Part shown: one piece after another, positions 49,873 to 60,480 of the stretch | Numbering within the stretch: the first letter of the stretch is position 1 | Layout: the number at the start of each line of letters is the position of its first letter | NCBI RefSeq assembly: GCF_040436345.1 | Contig: NC_133236.1 | Coordinates: forward strand, 11,958,443-12,022,442 | Reading direction: 5' to 3' | DNA length: 64,000 nucleotides | Source of the DNA: Pagrus major | Taxonomy: Eukaryota > Chordata > Actinopteri > Spariformes > Sparidae | The notes under the pieces: generated by a model | What the model was told of the DNA's origin: nothing | What the model saw: only the letters and a program-made list of their open reading frames with translations | The model's database searches: none | Program-made: the position numbers and the translations under genes

Positions 49873-52511
49873 TCAGGAGAGGCAGGAGTCAAGATGCTCA
49901 TTGATCTTTGACTCCTGCACCTTCGCTTGGCACACAGGACAGCTGACTGTCAGCGCAGAAGAGGAAGACGAGGAAGAGGAGGGGGTAACAGTGTGCAGTC
50001 CTGCGGAGGAATGAATGGAGGAAGTAGAGGAGTTTGAGGAGGAGGTGGTGGCAGTTCTTTGCTGCATTGCAGGTGAGTTTGTCTTTGCAGACTCCCTCGA
50101 GGCTGCTGAATCGCTGGCTAATGTCTTCTGGAAGAAGTTAAAGATGGCGGCTGAGCTGCTGCGGTCGTCCCACGGCCTCTTCCTCGATGCCTGACCTCCA
50201 CCAGCAGCTCCTGATGTAGTGTCACCGTTAGAATGACTGAAATACTTGGACTGTTTCGGTTTAACAGGGCTGCCTTTGGTTCCTGCTGAAACTACAGATG
50301 AAAACTTACTAGCCTGACTTGGACTAGGGTTAGACATTCTGGGAGAGGAAGCTGAGTGGTTGCTAAGTTGATTAGGTACAAAGGAAGAAGAGGAGGAAGC
50401 ACTCGTTGTACTGTTTGGTGAATCTCTTTTAGTTTCTGTGTTTGAGGTGTAGGACTGACTCACCGACTTCCTGGGGCTTGTGTTGCCAAAGAGTTCTTCG
50501 ATGGACCTCTGTTTGATTTTGTTTGTGTCTTGGCTACTGCTACTACTGCTGTGGGGTTTGGGGATTCTCACTGGTGATCCGTTGATGTTGATGAAAGCCC
50601 TTGTGTTACTAACAGACCTTTTTATAGGAGGCTTCTGCCTCGTGGAGGTAGTAGGTCTGACAGGAGGGAAGGCGCTAGAGATTCCTCTGTTACCCTGGGT
50701 AGAATGAACAGGAGGACTGAGACTTTTAGCTGGAGATGTGGGGGTGAACAGTGTCTTCTGAGAGGAGATGGGGCTGGACGAGGGTGCTTTCACAACCGGC
50801 CCTACTGCTTTTTGAGATGGGGAGGAGGACGTAGAGGACTGGGACTTCCCTCCGAGTAGAAAGCCTTTGCCAGCAAATGGGATGATGTTTCGTATGTCCT
50901 GTGATCCAGAACCTGAGAGGGAAAAGGTACAAATTAAGACGCAGGCAACAAAAACTTCTTTGAGATGTCTCAGCAAATAAATTGTAAAAGGCTTCTCTAA
51001 AACAGGAGCTGCTACTAAATCTGAAAGCTTAAAACAAAAACAGTTATCTGCCTTAAAGGGACAGTTCAACATTGAGGGATAATCAGTTATTTACTTGCAG
51101 AGGAACAAAATCCTCACCTGTAGTTGTACTCGAAGACTTTCCATTTCCTGAGGCCTTCTTCTCTGAGGTCTTCCCGTCCTTTTTACCGTCCTTCTTGCCT
51201 TTTTTGCCATATCCTTCAGGCTCCTTGACCTTGGTGTAGGTCCCCCCACACGACCTCCTGTGGTCCTCCCACCAGGGATCCTGAGCAGACGGAGCCCGGT
51301 TCATGGCCCTCTTCACAAAGCCAAAGTAGGGCTTGCGGTACTGGCAGGGCCCGTCGCACTTCCACCAGTGCTGCCGGTACACATCGACCTCATCATGGAA
51401 ACTGTGGTAGACCTGAAGAGAGGACAGAGGGAAGACAGAAGTTTCAGAGGGTTATTTTAATATTAACATCTCTGTAAAAGGCTGTGACAAGATAAGGCAG
51501 TTTCAGCTATAATATGTACTAGAAGATACACCTACAGTAATCTTGGTCCCAGTGGCCTGGTTGATCCGGTTCATGTGTTTGCAGAACTCAGGGCCGTGGC
51601 CGTCTCGGTCTCTGTTGTTCTGGGTCACGAACAGCAACGCGTGAATCATTTCATGAAGGAGAGTCTGTGGAAACAAACAAACAGAAAAAAAATGAATCTC
51701 GCAGAAAAGATTTCCAGTCCGATACACGGACACACAGTCAAAGCTGGTTCATCAATAGAAGAGATGCTATTATGTATGAGAGGAATTTTGAGTGTATCTT
51801 ACAAAATCTAACCTTAGATCTGTGGTAACTATCCACCTCACCTGCACCAGGTCTTTTCTCGGTCTCAGCTTCAGCAGAGGCTCACTGAGTCTGATTGAAC
51901 ACAGTCCTCCTCGGCCCTCGTAGGAACACACACCAGCACACCTACGTGAAAAAGAGCAGGAGACATTAAAGAAAAGTCCCACAGCCTTTTCATAAACCCA
52001 ACTGGAAAGATCCTTTTGCAGCCAGCATCACAGATTAACTGGGCTGACACAGCCCCTTTCCTCCTGTCACACCAGACCCCATACAAAATTCAGACCATTT
52101 TATTTAAGTGACAGCATCACTGCACTCAACTACAAGTCAGTGAGGACAACACAATAAAACATGACAACCAGTCACTTACAGTGTCATTCTTGGGCTCCAC
52201 TTCACCTCGACACCGCTGAGTTTCCCCCAGAAGAACGTGGCATTGAACTCCAGGAACATGGACCTGACATCGGGATTGGGGTCCAGCGTCTCCCAGGACT
52301 CGTCCACGATGGACAGCGGCCTCTCTGGCCGGGCAGTCGGCTTCCAGTAGGGAACAACATCACTGCCACCTCCAGCTACCTCCACTTTCCTTTTCTTACT
52401 GCTTTGTCCGAGGTCGTCATCCTCAAATCCGTTTGAAGAAAATAAAGACGTCTCGTATTCATTGTTAAACTGCTCCTGTAGCTGTATGGCAAGCAGGAAA
52501 TCATCATCCAT
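49873..52511 (-). CDS. sprtn: SPRTN, DNA-protein crosslink metalloprotease (complete, 5 exons)
   Basis: Exons 52180-52511, 51842-51941, 51536-51664, 51118-51412, 49873-50912; 631 aa (human 489). The SprT-like domain holds the zinc-protease motif HEMIH at 148-152 with third ligand H167 (DGHGPEFCKH), and a zinc-ribbon-like segment (WWKCDGPCQY, RRSCGGTY). The p97-binding SHP motif is FAGKGFLLGG near 298. A C2HC UBZ4 ubiquitin-binding zinc finger closes the protein (C610, C613, H625, C629). FNFFQKTLA upstream of it may be the degenerate PCNA-binding (PIP) motif. KKRKV at 39-43 is an evident nuclear signal. SPRTN cleaves proteins covalently trapped on DNA during replication. The extra length is serine-rich low-complexity sequence in exon 5. 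The start is the ATG at 52511; the codon before it is GTG. Confidence 0.96.
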
Positions 52512-53456
52512 CACAGCAGCAACAGTGGAGAAGGTGATGAAGGCTGAGGCAGCTAGCTACGTAGCTTTAGTTAACGTTTACGTTAGCCTGCTGACGCTAA
52601 CTAGCTAACGTAGCTTGTAGGCTCTCAAATAACAGTGACAGAATCACCGGAGCAACAACATAGTCATATTTGTGTTATGATTTCAGCAGTAACGTCCATA
52701 TCTTCATGTTAGACAGAGATTGTTTGTTGTTAATGCTAACTGTCAGTCCAAAGCTAGCGCCAACACTTCAGTGTTAAGTGTGTCTCAATACAACCAAAGA
52801 ACATCCGTTGTGGGTTTCAAAATAAAACTTCCGGAAAGACAAACATGGGCCGCCAGGTTTTAAAGGGGAGAAATGTGTGGTCAATACATATGTTTTGGTT
52901 TTAATGTCATTTCCAAATAAAGAAGTACAGGTGTTTGTTGTTTTATAGCATATACGTATGCTTAAATTAAATCGTTGGAATATTTTGCGTTTATTGTGAC
53001 ACAAGTTTCCGCTCTACATTTGAGTAACTCTCGTACACTTGACAAAACTTTCGCCCGTTTGAAAATAATAGCAAGGCATTCTGGGATTTGTTGTAATTTT
53101 TACTAGTTGGCCAATCAAAAATGCACTCGGGGTTGAGCTGTTGTCGTTGAAAGACTAAATTGAAAAAATTAGGCAATAAGTCAAGTCTTATCTATGCTTT
53201 GTATTTTGAAATTTGTAATAAACACAATCTACTTATTAACAAACGACTAACTTTAATTTAAAATTGCTCCTTTGCACGCGATTTGTTGGCCAACCGTTTT
53301 TCTGAATCCCGTGACGTTCCAGCCAGGGTGTCAACTTCCTGTTTGGGAAACAAGCGGAAATTAACTAAGGGGCGTCCATGAACTCTTCCTCTGTCTACAT
53401 TTACCTCTAATTTGTAAGATTTTTGTCTAAATAAGAAAACACATTCGCAATAGAAG
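52512..53456. promoter_or_regulatory. Divergent SPRTN/EXOC8 promoter region
   Basis: 945 bases between head-to-head start codons. ETS-type sites occur on both sides: ACTTCCGGAAA at 52827-52837, ACTTCCTG at 53334-53341 and AGCGGAAA at 53053-53060 plus 300, that is 53353-53360. A ZNF143/Staf-like site lies at 53076-53094. No TATA box is apparent. The layout suits a shared housekeeping promoter. Confidence 0.65.
53076..53094 (-). promoter_or_regulatory. ZNF143/Staf-like site between SPRTN and EXOC8
   Basis: The minus strand reads ACAACAAATCCCAGAATGC, close to the known motif ACTACAATTCCCAGAATGC. Assignment is by eye. Confidence 0.55.
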
Positions 53457-56400
53457 ATGTCGGAAACGGGGAACCGACTCCGGAAACTGCTCGAATCGCC
53501 GAATTTCGACCCACAGAACTACGTGAAGCAGCTCTCGCAGCAGTCTGATGGCGACAGAGATTTGCAGGAGCACCGTCAAAAAATCCAAAACTTGGCCGAC
53601 GAAACGGCTCAAAACCTGAAGAAAAACGTCTACAAGAACTACAGGCAGTTCATCGAAACGGCCAAAGAGATTTCCTACCTGGAGAGCGAGATGTACCAGC
53701 TGAGTCACATCCTGACGGAGCAGAAGAGCATCATGGAGAGCATCACTCAGGCCCTGTTGTTGACAGACAAGGATGAGACCTCCAAAGAGATGCAGGCTGC
53801 TTTCCCTAAAGAGACAGAGGAGGTGAAGCAGAGGACGCTCACCTCACTGCTGGAGAAAGTAGAAGGGGGTAAAAACATCATGGACACCCCAGGGAGGCAC
53901 CTAGTCTACAATGGTGACCTTGTGGAGTTTGATGTTGACAACATGTCCCCCATCCAGAAGGTGCACGCTTTCCTCATGAATGACTGTCTGTTAATCGCCA
54001 CCTGGCTGCCAAACCGCAGAGGAACTGTGAAGTATAAATACAACGCCCTGTATGACCTGGAGAGCTTCGCTGTGGTCAATGTAAAGGACAACCCTCCCAT
54101 GAAGGACATGTTCAAGATCCTCATGTTCCCAGACAGTCGCATCTTCCAGGCGGAGAACAGCAAAATCAAGAAGGAGTGGCTGGAGATCCTGGACGAAACC
54201 AAGAAGAACAAAGCCACCAAGGACAGGCACAAGAAAGAAGAGGAGATCCCCACTTCTCCCGTCAGAGCAGAGGTGTCCACCAATCCTTTCGATGTGGACG
54301 ATGACGAGCCAGCTGATGCTGAGGAAAGTGTGGACCTCAGCCTGGAGTGGATCCAGGAGCTGCCGGAGGATCTGGACGTCTGCATCGCCCAGAGAGACTT
54401 CGAGGGCGCTGTGGACCTGCTGGACAAGCTGAACGAGTATCTGAAAGACCAACCGGTCACCCCGAGGGTCAAAGAGCTGAGGCTGAAGGTGGACGAGCGC
54501 GTGAGGCAGCTGACAGAGGTTCTGGTGTTCGAGTTGTCTCCAGATCGGTCACTTCGAGGAGGACCTAAAGCCACCAGGCGGGCTGTGTCCCAGCTGATCA
54601 GACTAGGTCCTGCTATGTTTTAAAAAGCCAATTTTTCTTTTCCACAGTGACACCACTGCACATTCACCTTCTCTATTTGCATTAACTTTGCATGAAATAG
54701 TTAAATCTGTGTTGTATTCTTGGAGCGAGTATGCAAACATTATTCAACAAAATTACTTTCAGATTATGACCTCAGAGGCTGTTTAGCTGCGATAAAATGG
54801 TGCCTCCAATTTTTCATACATATTTAGTGTTTATAAAATGCAGCAAAATGGAGAAAATTGTCCATGACAGTATCCTTAAGCCCAAGAGGATGTCCTCAAA
54901 TTGCTTGATTTGTCAAACCAACAATTCCAAACCCACATAACCCAAAACATATTTAGTTTATATTTAGCTGCTTGAGATAAACAAAAGTCACAAATCCTCA
55001 CAACTGGGGAGCTGAAACCAGTGAATTTTTGGCATTTTTTTGCTTGAAAAACACACATTTGATCAATTAATAAAATAGTTTTAGATTTATTTTGTGTCTA
55101 TAAACTAATAATGTAATCAACTCATCATTACAAATCGAGGTTGCAGTCAGTATTCCTGTTCCTTGGGTCTTTAAGAATATATAAATCTAGCTGTCCTCTT
55201 ATACTCCTCGTTGTTTTGTTAAACTGCTCTAATAGTCAACTCAGGTTATCTATCTTCAAATTAATTATAATTAAGTAATTTTGTTTATTTGCAAAATCTT
55301 ATAAAACTCTGATATTTGATAATGTTGTTTGGTACAGACAATACTCCCAGACATGGATTAGATTATTTGGACCAAAATTATATCTTGGAAACATACAGAG
55401 AAAAATACAAATGACCAGAGAAACACATCAGACAGGGACCCAGCCAGGAGGAGGAAACGCTGAAGTTGTGAATCCAAGTTGTCCTAGAAGAACCCCTAAG
55501 AAAGACATTTTTGACCTGCTGGGAACCAAACTCTGTATGATTTTCACAGAATAAAAAAAAAACAAAAAAACAAAAAACCTTACACAAATTTTAAATTCCT
55601 AAAAGTTGTTTCAAAGCCATCTACTGTCAGATATTCAATGTGTTGTCAAAACAACACAAAATTCCTTTGAAAATTGTTTTTTCTTCAATCAGTCACATTT
55701 TAAGCTATTTAGTCAAAAACATAAAAGAATCAGCCTTCAACTCCACAGAAGGTGATTAGAAAATGTAAAACTCTAAAACTACAGCATAAACGCTATGAAA
55801 AATCTGCCCTGTGTCACCACATGAAATGAAATATTTGCACTAAATTTCAGTTGTTTTCGTCTGTTTTGCAGGTCAGTCCACCAAAGCCTGCGAGCTGTTT
55901 CTGAAGAACCGCGCTGCCGCCGTCCAGACGGCCATCCGGCAGCTTCGCATAGAAGGAGCCACGCTGCTCTACATCCACAAACTCTGCAACATCTTCTTCA
56001 CCAGCCTGCTGGAGACAGCCAAGGAGTTCGAGATGGACTTTGCCGGGAACACGGGCTGCTACTCAGCCTTCGTGGTGTGGTCCCGAACAGCCATGAGGAT
56101 GTTTGTGGACGCCTTCAGCAAACAGGTACGTAGAGCAGGTAGACTCTGAACTTTGGATACTTTTTTGGTGGCCAAATTCAAAACCTGTGAAAATATGTCT
56201 TTGTAAAATTGCAAAAAAAATATTCTAATAAAATGATTTTTTTTTTGTCTTTATCAGGTGTTTGACAGTAAGGAGAGCCTGTCGACAGCAGCAGAGTGTG
56301 TTAAGGTGGCTAAGGAGCACTGTCAGCAGCTGACCGAGATCGGCCTGGACCTGACATTCACCCTGCAGTCCCTGCTCGTTAAGGACATCAAGGCAGGCCT

Positions 56401-57129
56401 GCTGAGCTACAAGGACATCATCATGGAGGCCACCAAGCACAGAAACTCTGAGGAGATGTGGAGGAGGATGAACCTGATGACCCCTGAGGCTCTGGTTAAA
56501 CTCAAGGTGGATTTCAAGTGGCTTTGTTTTCCTTCAACTGGCAATAGACATGTTTTTTGCTTTAAAATATACTTATGAAGTAAATGTTGATCACACAATG
56601 CACTGGCTATAGAATAATGACATAATTGGCCTTGAGATCAGTTCCCTATAAACCTCGCTATAAAATATCAGAAATTAAAGTTCTGTTTTTAACTTTACTA
56701 CATTACTACTTTTTTCCTCAGGACGAGATGCGCACCTGTGGGATGGGCTGCTTCGAGCAGTACACCGGGGATGACTGCTGGGTGAACCTGAGCTACACCA
56801 TTGTGGCCTTCACCAAGCAGATGATGAGCTTCCTGGAGGAAGGCCTGAAGCTCTACTTCCCCGAGCTGCACATGGTGCTGCTGGAGAGCCTGAGGGAGAT
56901 CATCCTGGTGGCCGTGCAGCACGTGGACTACAGCCTGCGCTGCGAGCAGGACCCCGAGAAGAAGGCCTTCATCGTGCAGAATGCCAGCTTCCTCCACGAC
57001 ACCGTGCTTCCCGTGGTGGAGCGGAGATTCGAGGAGGGCGTGGGTAAGCCGGCCAAACAGCTGCAGGACCTGAGGAAGAGCACCAGGCCGGTTCGGATCA
57101 ATCCGGAGAGCACCACATCTGTGGTCTGA
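53457..57129 (+). CDS. exoc8: EXOC8 (Exo84), exocyst complex subunit (complete, 4 exons)
   Basis: Exons 53457-54606, 55872-56125, 56258-56506, 56722-57129; 686 aa (human 725). EXOC8 is part of the octameric exocyst that tethers secretory vesicles to the plasma membrane and is a RalA effector. The N-terminal helical part (residues 1-110) is followed by a PH-like domain (about 145-252, starting GRHLVYNGDLVEF). The C-terminal Exo84 helical region includes RQLRIEGATLLYIHKL, STAAECVKVAKEHCQQL, RRMNLMTPEAL, EQYTGDDCWVNLSYT and the end NPESTTSVV, all close to vertebrate EXOC8. The first donor is weak (GTCCTG); reading through it stops after PAMF, giving 388 aa. The human gene is, as far as I recall, a single exon. 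Confidence 0.96.
54840..55110 (+). repeat. Interspersed element, family M, copy 7 (EXOC8 intron 1)
   Basis: AAGCCCAAGAGGATGTCCTC, AACCAACAATTCCAAACCCA, AATTTTTGGCATTTTTTTGC and ATCAATTAATAAAATAGTTT follow the family order. Confidence 0.75.
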
Positions 57130-57935
57130 GACTGTAGTAAAGGACAACTGAAAAAGAAACACTTACATGTTCTTTTACTGACTGTTCTGGCAACTTCAAC
57201 TCCCATTTAACAAATAACCACTAAATATTGGTTATTTTGAGATGGCAGGACAGAAAATGACAGGATGCAGAACAGCAGAATAAGATACCTGAAGATAGGT
57301 ATTTATAAAAAGCTTCTTTGCACCTGAATTTGTACCGACTCACACAAAAATACCTGTTGATATAGGGTAATAATGATGAATTAAAGATGATCTGGTATTA
57401 GTTTATTGCTTTCAGAAATCCATATTGCTGCATCCAATATTTGTTGTTGAGCTGTTCCTGTTTCCATGTCGGTGTGGTGAAAACCAGGAAGTGAACTGTT
57501 CCTCAAGTTTGTGTAATTGTGCAATGAATACATGGAAAAGAAAGTACACATTTCAGACAAACAGCTGATAAATTTATGTTAATTTCCGGATTAGACTGGC
57601 TGTGTTATTTGCAATTTAGTGCATGTGACCCGTGTTTTCTCTGAATTTTAATCACACAGTTTTATCAGAGACATTGGCAGAAACCTGATCTTAATGGAAT
57701 GTGTGTGCTCCCCTTAAAAACCTAATGTTTATGCTGTTTTGGAAGCAATATAATACTATGTTTGATTCAAACTCACCCAGCAGTGATTTTGATGCCTCTG
57801 GACCATTATTGAACACTAAATAGTATTCTAGCCTGCTAGGACTGATTTAAAAGGGATGACTGAAAAGCAAATGCACTGGTAAATGTTGGCTGTTGTTGAG
57901 TCAAAGTTTGTGTTTGACAAAAACACATGAAATTG

Positions 57936-57941
57936 AATAAA
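57936..57941 (+). terminator. Candidate EXOC8 polyadenylation signal
   Basis: AATAAA, 807 bases after the stop codon, followed within 30 bases by T-rich DNA (TTGTTTTTGTTTTTT). Confidence 0.5.
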
Positions 57942-57999
57942 CGTCATCAAGCATAAGTGCAATCTTGTTTTTGTTTTTTTTCTGTATTTATCGGAGAAA

Positions 58000-58170
58000 A
58001 ATGTCAATCAGTGTTTCCCAAAGCCCAAGACGACGTTCTCAAATGTTTTTGTTTTCTTCACAAACCAAAGATATTCAGCTGACTGTCATGGAGAAGTAAA
58101 GAAACCAGAAAATATTCACATTTCACATCAATCATGAAAATAGTGGATCTGAGCCTAAATACAAAAAGTT
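58000..58170 (+). repeat. Interspersed element, family M, copy 8
   Basis: CAGTGTTTCCCAAAGCCCAA, GACGACGTTCTCAAATG and AAAGATATTCAGCTGACTGT identify it. It begins shortly after the EXOC8 polyadenylation candidate. Confidence 0.65.
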
Positions 58171-60042
58171 CGTCCTACAACTGTGTATTGCCAGTCATCT
58201 TAAGAACAACACATGTATTTTATGTTTGATTTATATGTTTGCCTGGTGAGCATCCAGGTTTTTCATTTTCTTTCCTGTCAAAAGTCTCTCCCTTTTCTAC
58301 TTTATCTAAGGAAATGAGAATAAGATTCATGTTTGCAGCAAACACTTTGACTATTAATGGGAGTTTTTGTTCTGCAATGCAGCAGTTAAGAACCATGAAA
58401 TACAAACTGTCAGGAGTAAAAAGGTCTTTTCAATTTCACTGATCATTTTTAATTAAATAAATCAGCAAAGAGAGGCACTAAACCTTCAACAGATCTGTGT
58501 TGTGATGAATGGAAAAATCATATATCAATATACTCAGAAGTGGATGTTGGATTGAAACCATCTGTAAACCTTTAACAGAAGGACTGAAGTATCGACGATA
58601 CCTTCATGTGGTAAAAACACGTTTCTGTTTGGCTGAACAAAATAAAAGCGCTGCGGTTCATACAGTTTATTTATTGATCATGGATTCAGGGCAATGTTGC
58701 CCTCTTGTGGCTGCTTAAAATGTAGAATAAATAAATACATGGATTGAGAATAGGCTTTAATAATCAAGTATGTGTACACACGTGACTGCAGTTTATATTG
58801 CTCTCAGTATACTTACACAGAAAAAGACACACTGCTAAGAACATAGATAAGAAAAACTGAACAAATAAGATAAAGAATGATATAAAAATAAATAAAAAGT
58901 ATGGCGATGACCAGTATGAGTACTGGACTGTTCTGTGTGTTTTTGAGTACAAGTAATGCAAAGAAATGAAGAATAAATGCTGGATAGATATGTGTGCATT
59001 ATATGTATATATACATGTGCACTATATATAGTGTGCATGATTCATATTGACAAATAATTTGACACATGAACACAGGCAGGACATATGTTAACCAACAGTG
59101 CATGATGATATGTACCTTATGAAAATATGTGTTTAAAACTGTAAAAATATAATTAGAGGATGTTTTAGTGTTAGAGGGTTAATGATACTGTACAGTGGTT
59201 GATAGACAGTTTCCAGATGTTAATTTAGTCCTTTTGGTCAGTTTTATAATAGCTTTTGATCAGCTCCAGTGTGGTATTATTTCCTGGAAAACAGAATAAA
59301 AAACAACATAAAATTATTTATGGTTATTTCTCTTGGATAAAGGGGAAACAATTGTCCTTAAAATCCTCATTTAGTTTAAAACAGCTGGAGAAATGTCTCA
59401 ATCCAACCCTGCGACCCGTCTGCCTTGCAGTTGCTGCTGCAGTAAATCCAATTTGACTTGTGTTATTGCAACATGAAAACAATTGCTCCTCTCTCTGTGT
59501 AGAACACTTCCCAGGAGCGACAAAGCCCAGCGCGCCACGATGGCAGACGGCGATATTTTTAGACTACGCTCATGATTCAACACATGATTGTTCTCTCTGC
59601 TTCACAGCTCATCTCATTATAATCACTGATGTGATCGAGGGGCTCCAGGAAAGCCTCGGGTGAAGTTATCAGCTTATCCTCGGAGAAGAAGCATCAGGCT
59701 GCTGGGATTACTCCAGAAGAATGCACTCTGAAGGAATGTTCAGTAAATATTTCACGTGATGAAAAGATGAAAAGATTTTGAGTCTTCATCAGGAAAAGAA
59801 TCAGACTGTAGTGAAAATGCTGCGTCTTTATCAATGGGGATTTAGACCATTCCTCTTTAATCACAGAGCAAAAACATGTTTGATTTTTGAGATAACTGTT
59901 TCCAGACTCATCTGGCATCACATAAACACAGTTTATTTTTTAGGTTCGATTACATTAAAAACTGTACAGAGTGCGTTACTTACAATATAGCTTTATTCAC
60001 AAAGGTGTAGTTATATATTACATCTATGTAAGGCAACAGTTT

Positions 60043-60480
60043 GTAGAGTAACTAAGTACATTTACTCACTTTGATCCACTACAATTCAGAAGCAAGTTTT
60101 GGGTCTGAACAGTGAAGTCAATGCAGAAGTGCTTTAAAGGTGCATTCTTTCTAGTGACCAGCAGGGGGTGACTCCATTGGTTTCCAAAAGAAGTCTCATT
60201 GTATGTAAGCTTATGAGAAAATGACTTGATTTATTACCTCAGTAAACAGTTTCCTGATGAGTTGATGGTCTCAATCTCTAGTTTCAAGTCTTCTTCAACA
60301 CACATTGATGTCCATTTAGAAAATTATGGTCCCATTTACAGTAGTCCACAAACAACAGGTCACATCAGAGTAAGTTTACACCTGATTTTTACTTACTCCA
60401 CCGCTGTTTTTCAACTAATAAAGCTGCAATGTGTAGGATTTGAAAATGCTTTACTTTTGGACCATCTGGTGGCAGATCAA
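60043..60480. repeat. Fragments of dispersed teleost repeats
   Basis: GTAACTAAGTACATTTACTC at 60050, GACCAGCAGGGGGTGACTCC at 60156 and GCTGCAATGTGTAGGATTTG at 60423 are motifs I associate with widespread fish repeats. Exact limits cannot be set by eye. Confidence 0.45.

Noticed and set aside
52512-52514. SPRTN start one codon earlier
   Set aside because: The codon there is GTG, not ATG; the ATG at 52511 gives the conserved MDDD start.
53906-54574. Minus-strand open frames of 153-222 codons opposite EXOC8 exon 1
   Set aside because: Shadow frames of a conserved coding exon; serine-rich composition follows from the sense codons.
56698-57162. Minus-strand open frame opposite EXOC8 exon 4
   Set aside because: Leucine/histidine-rich mirror of a conserved exon.
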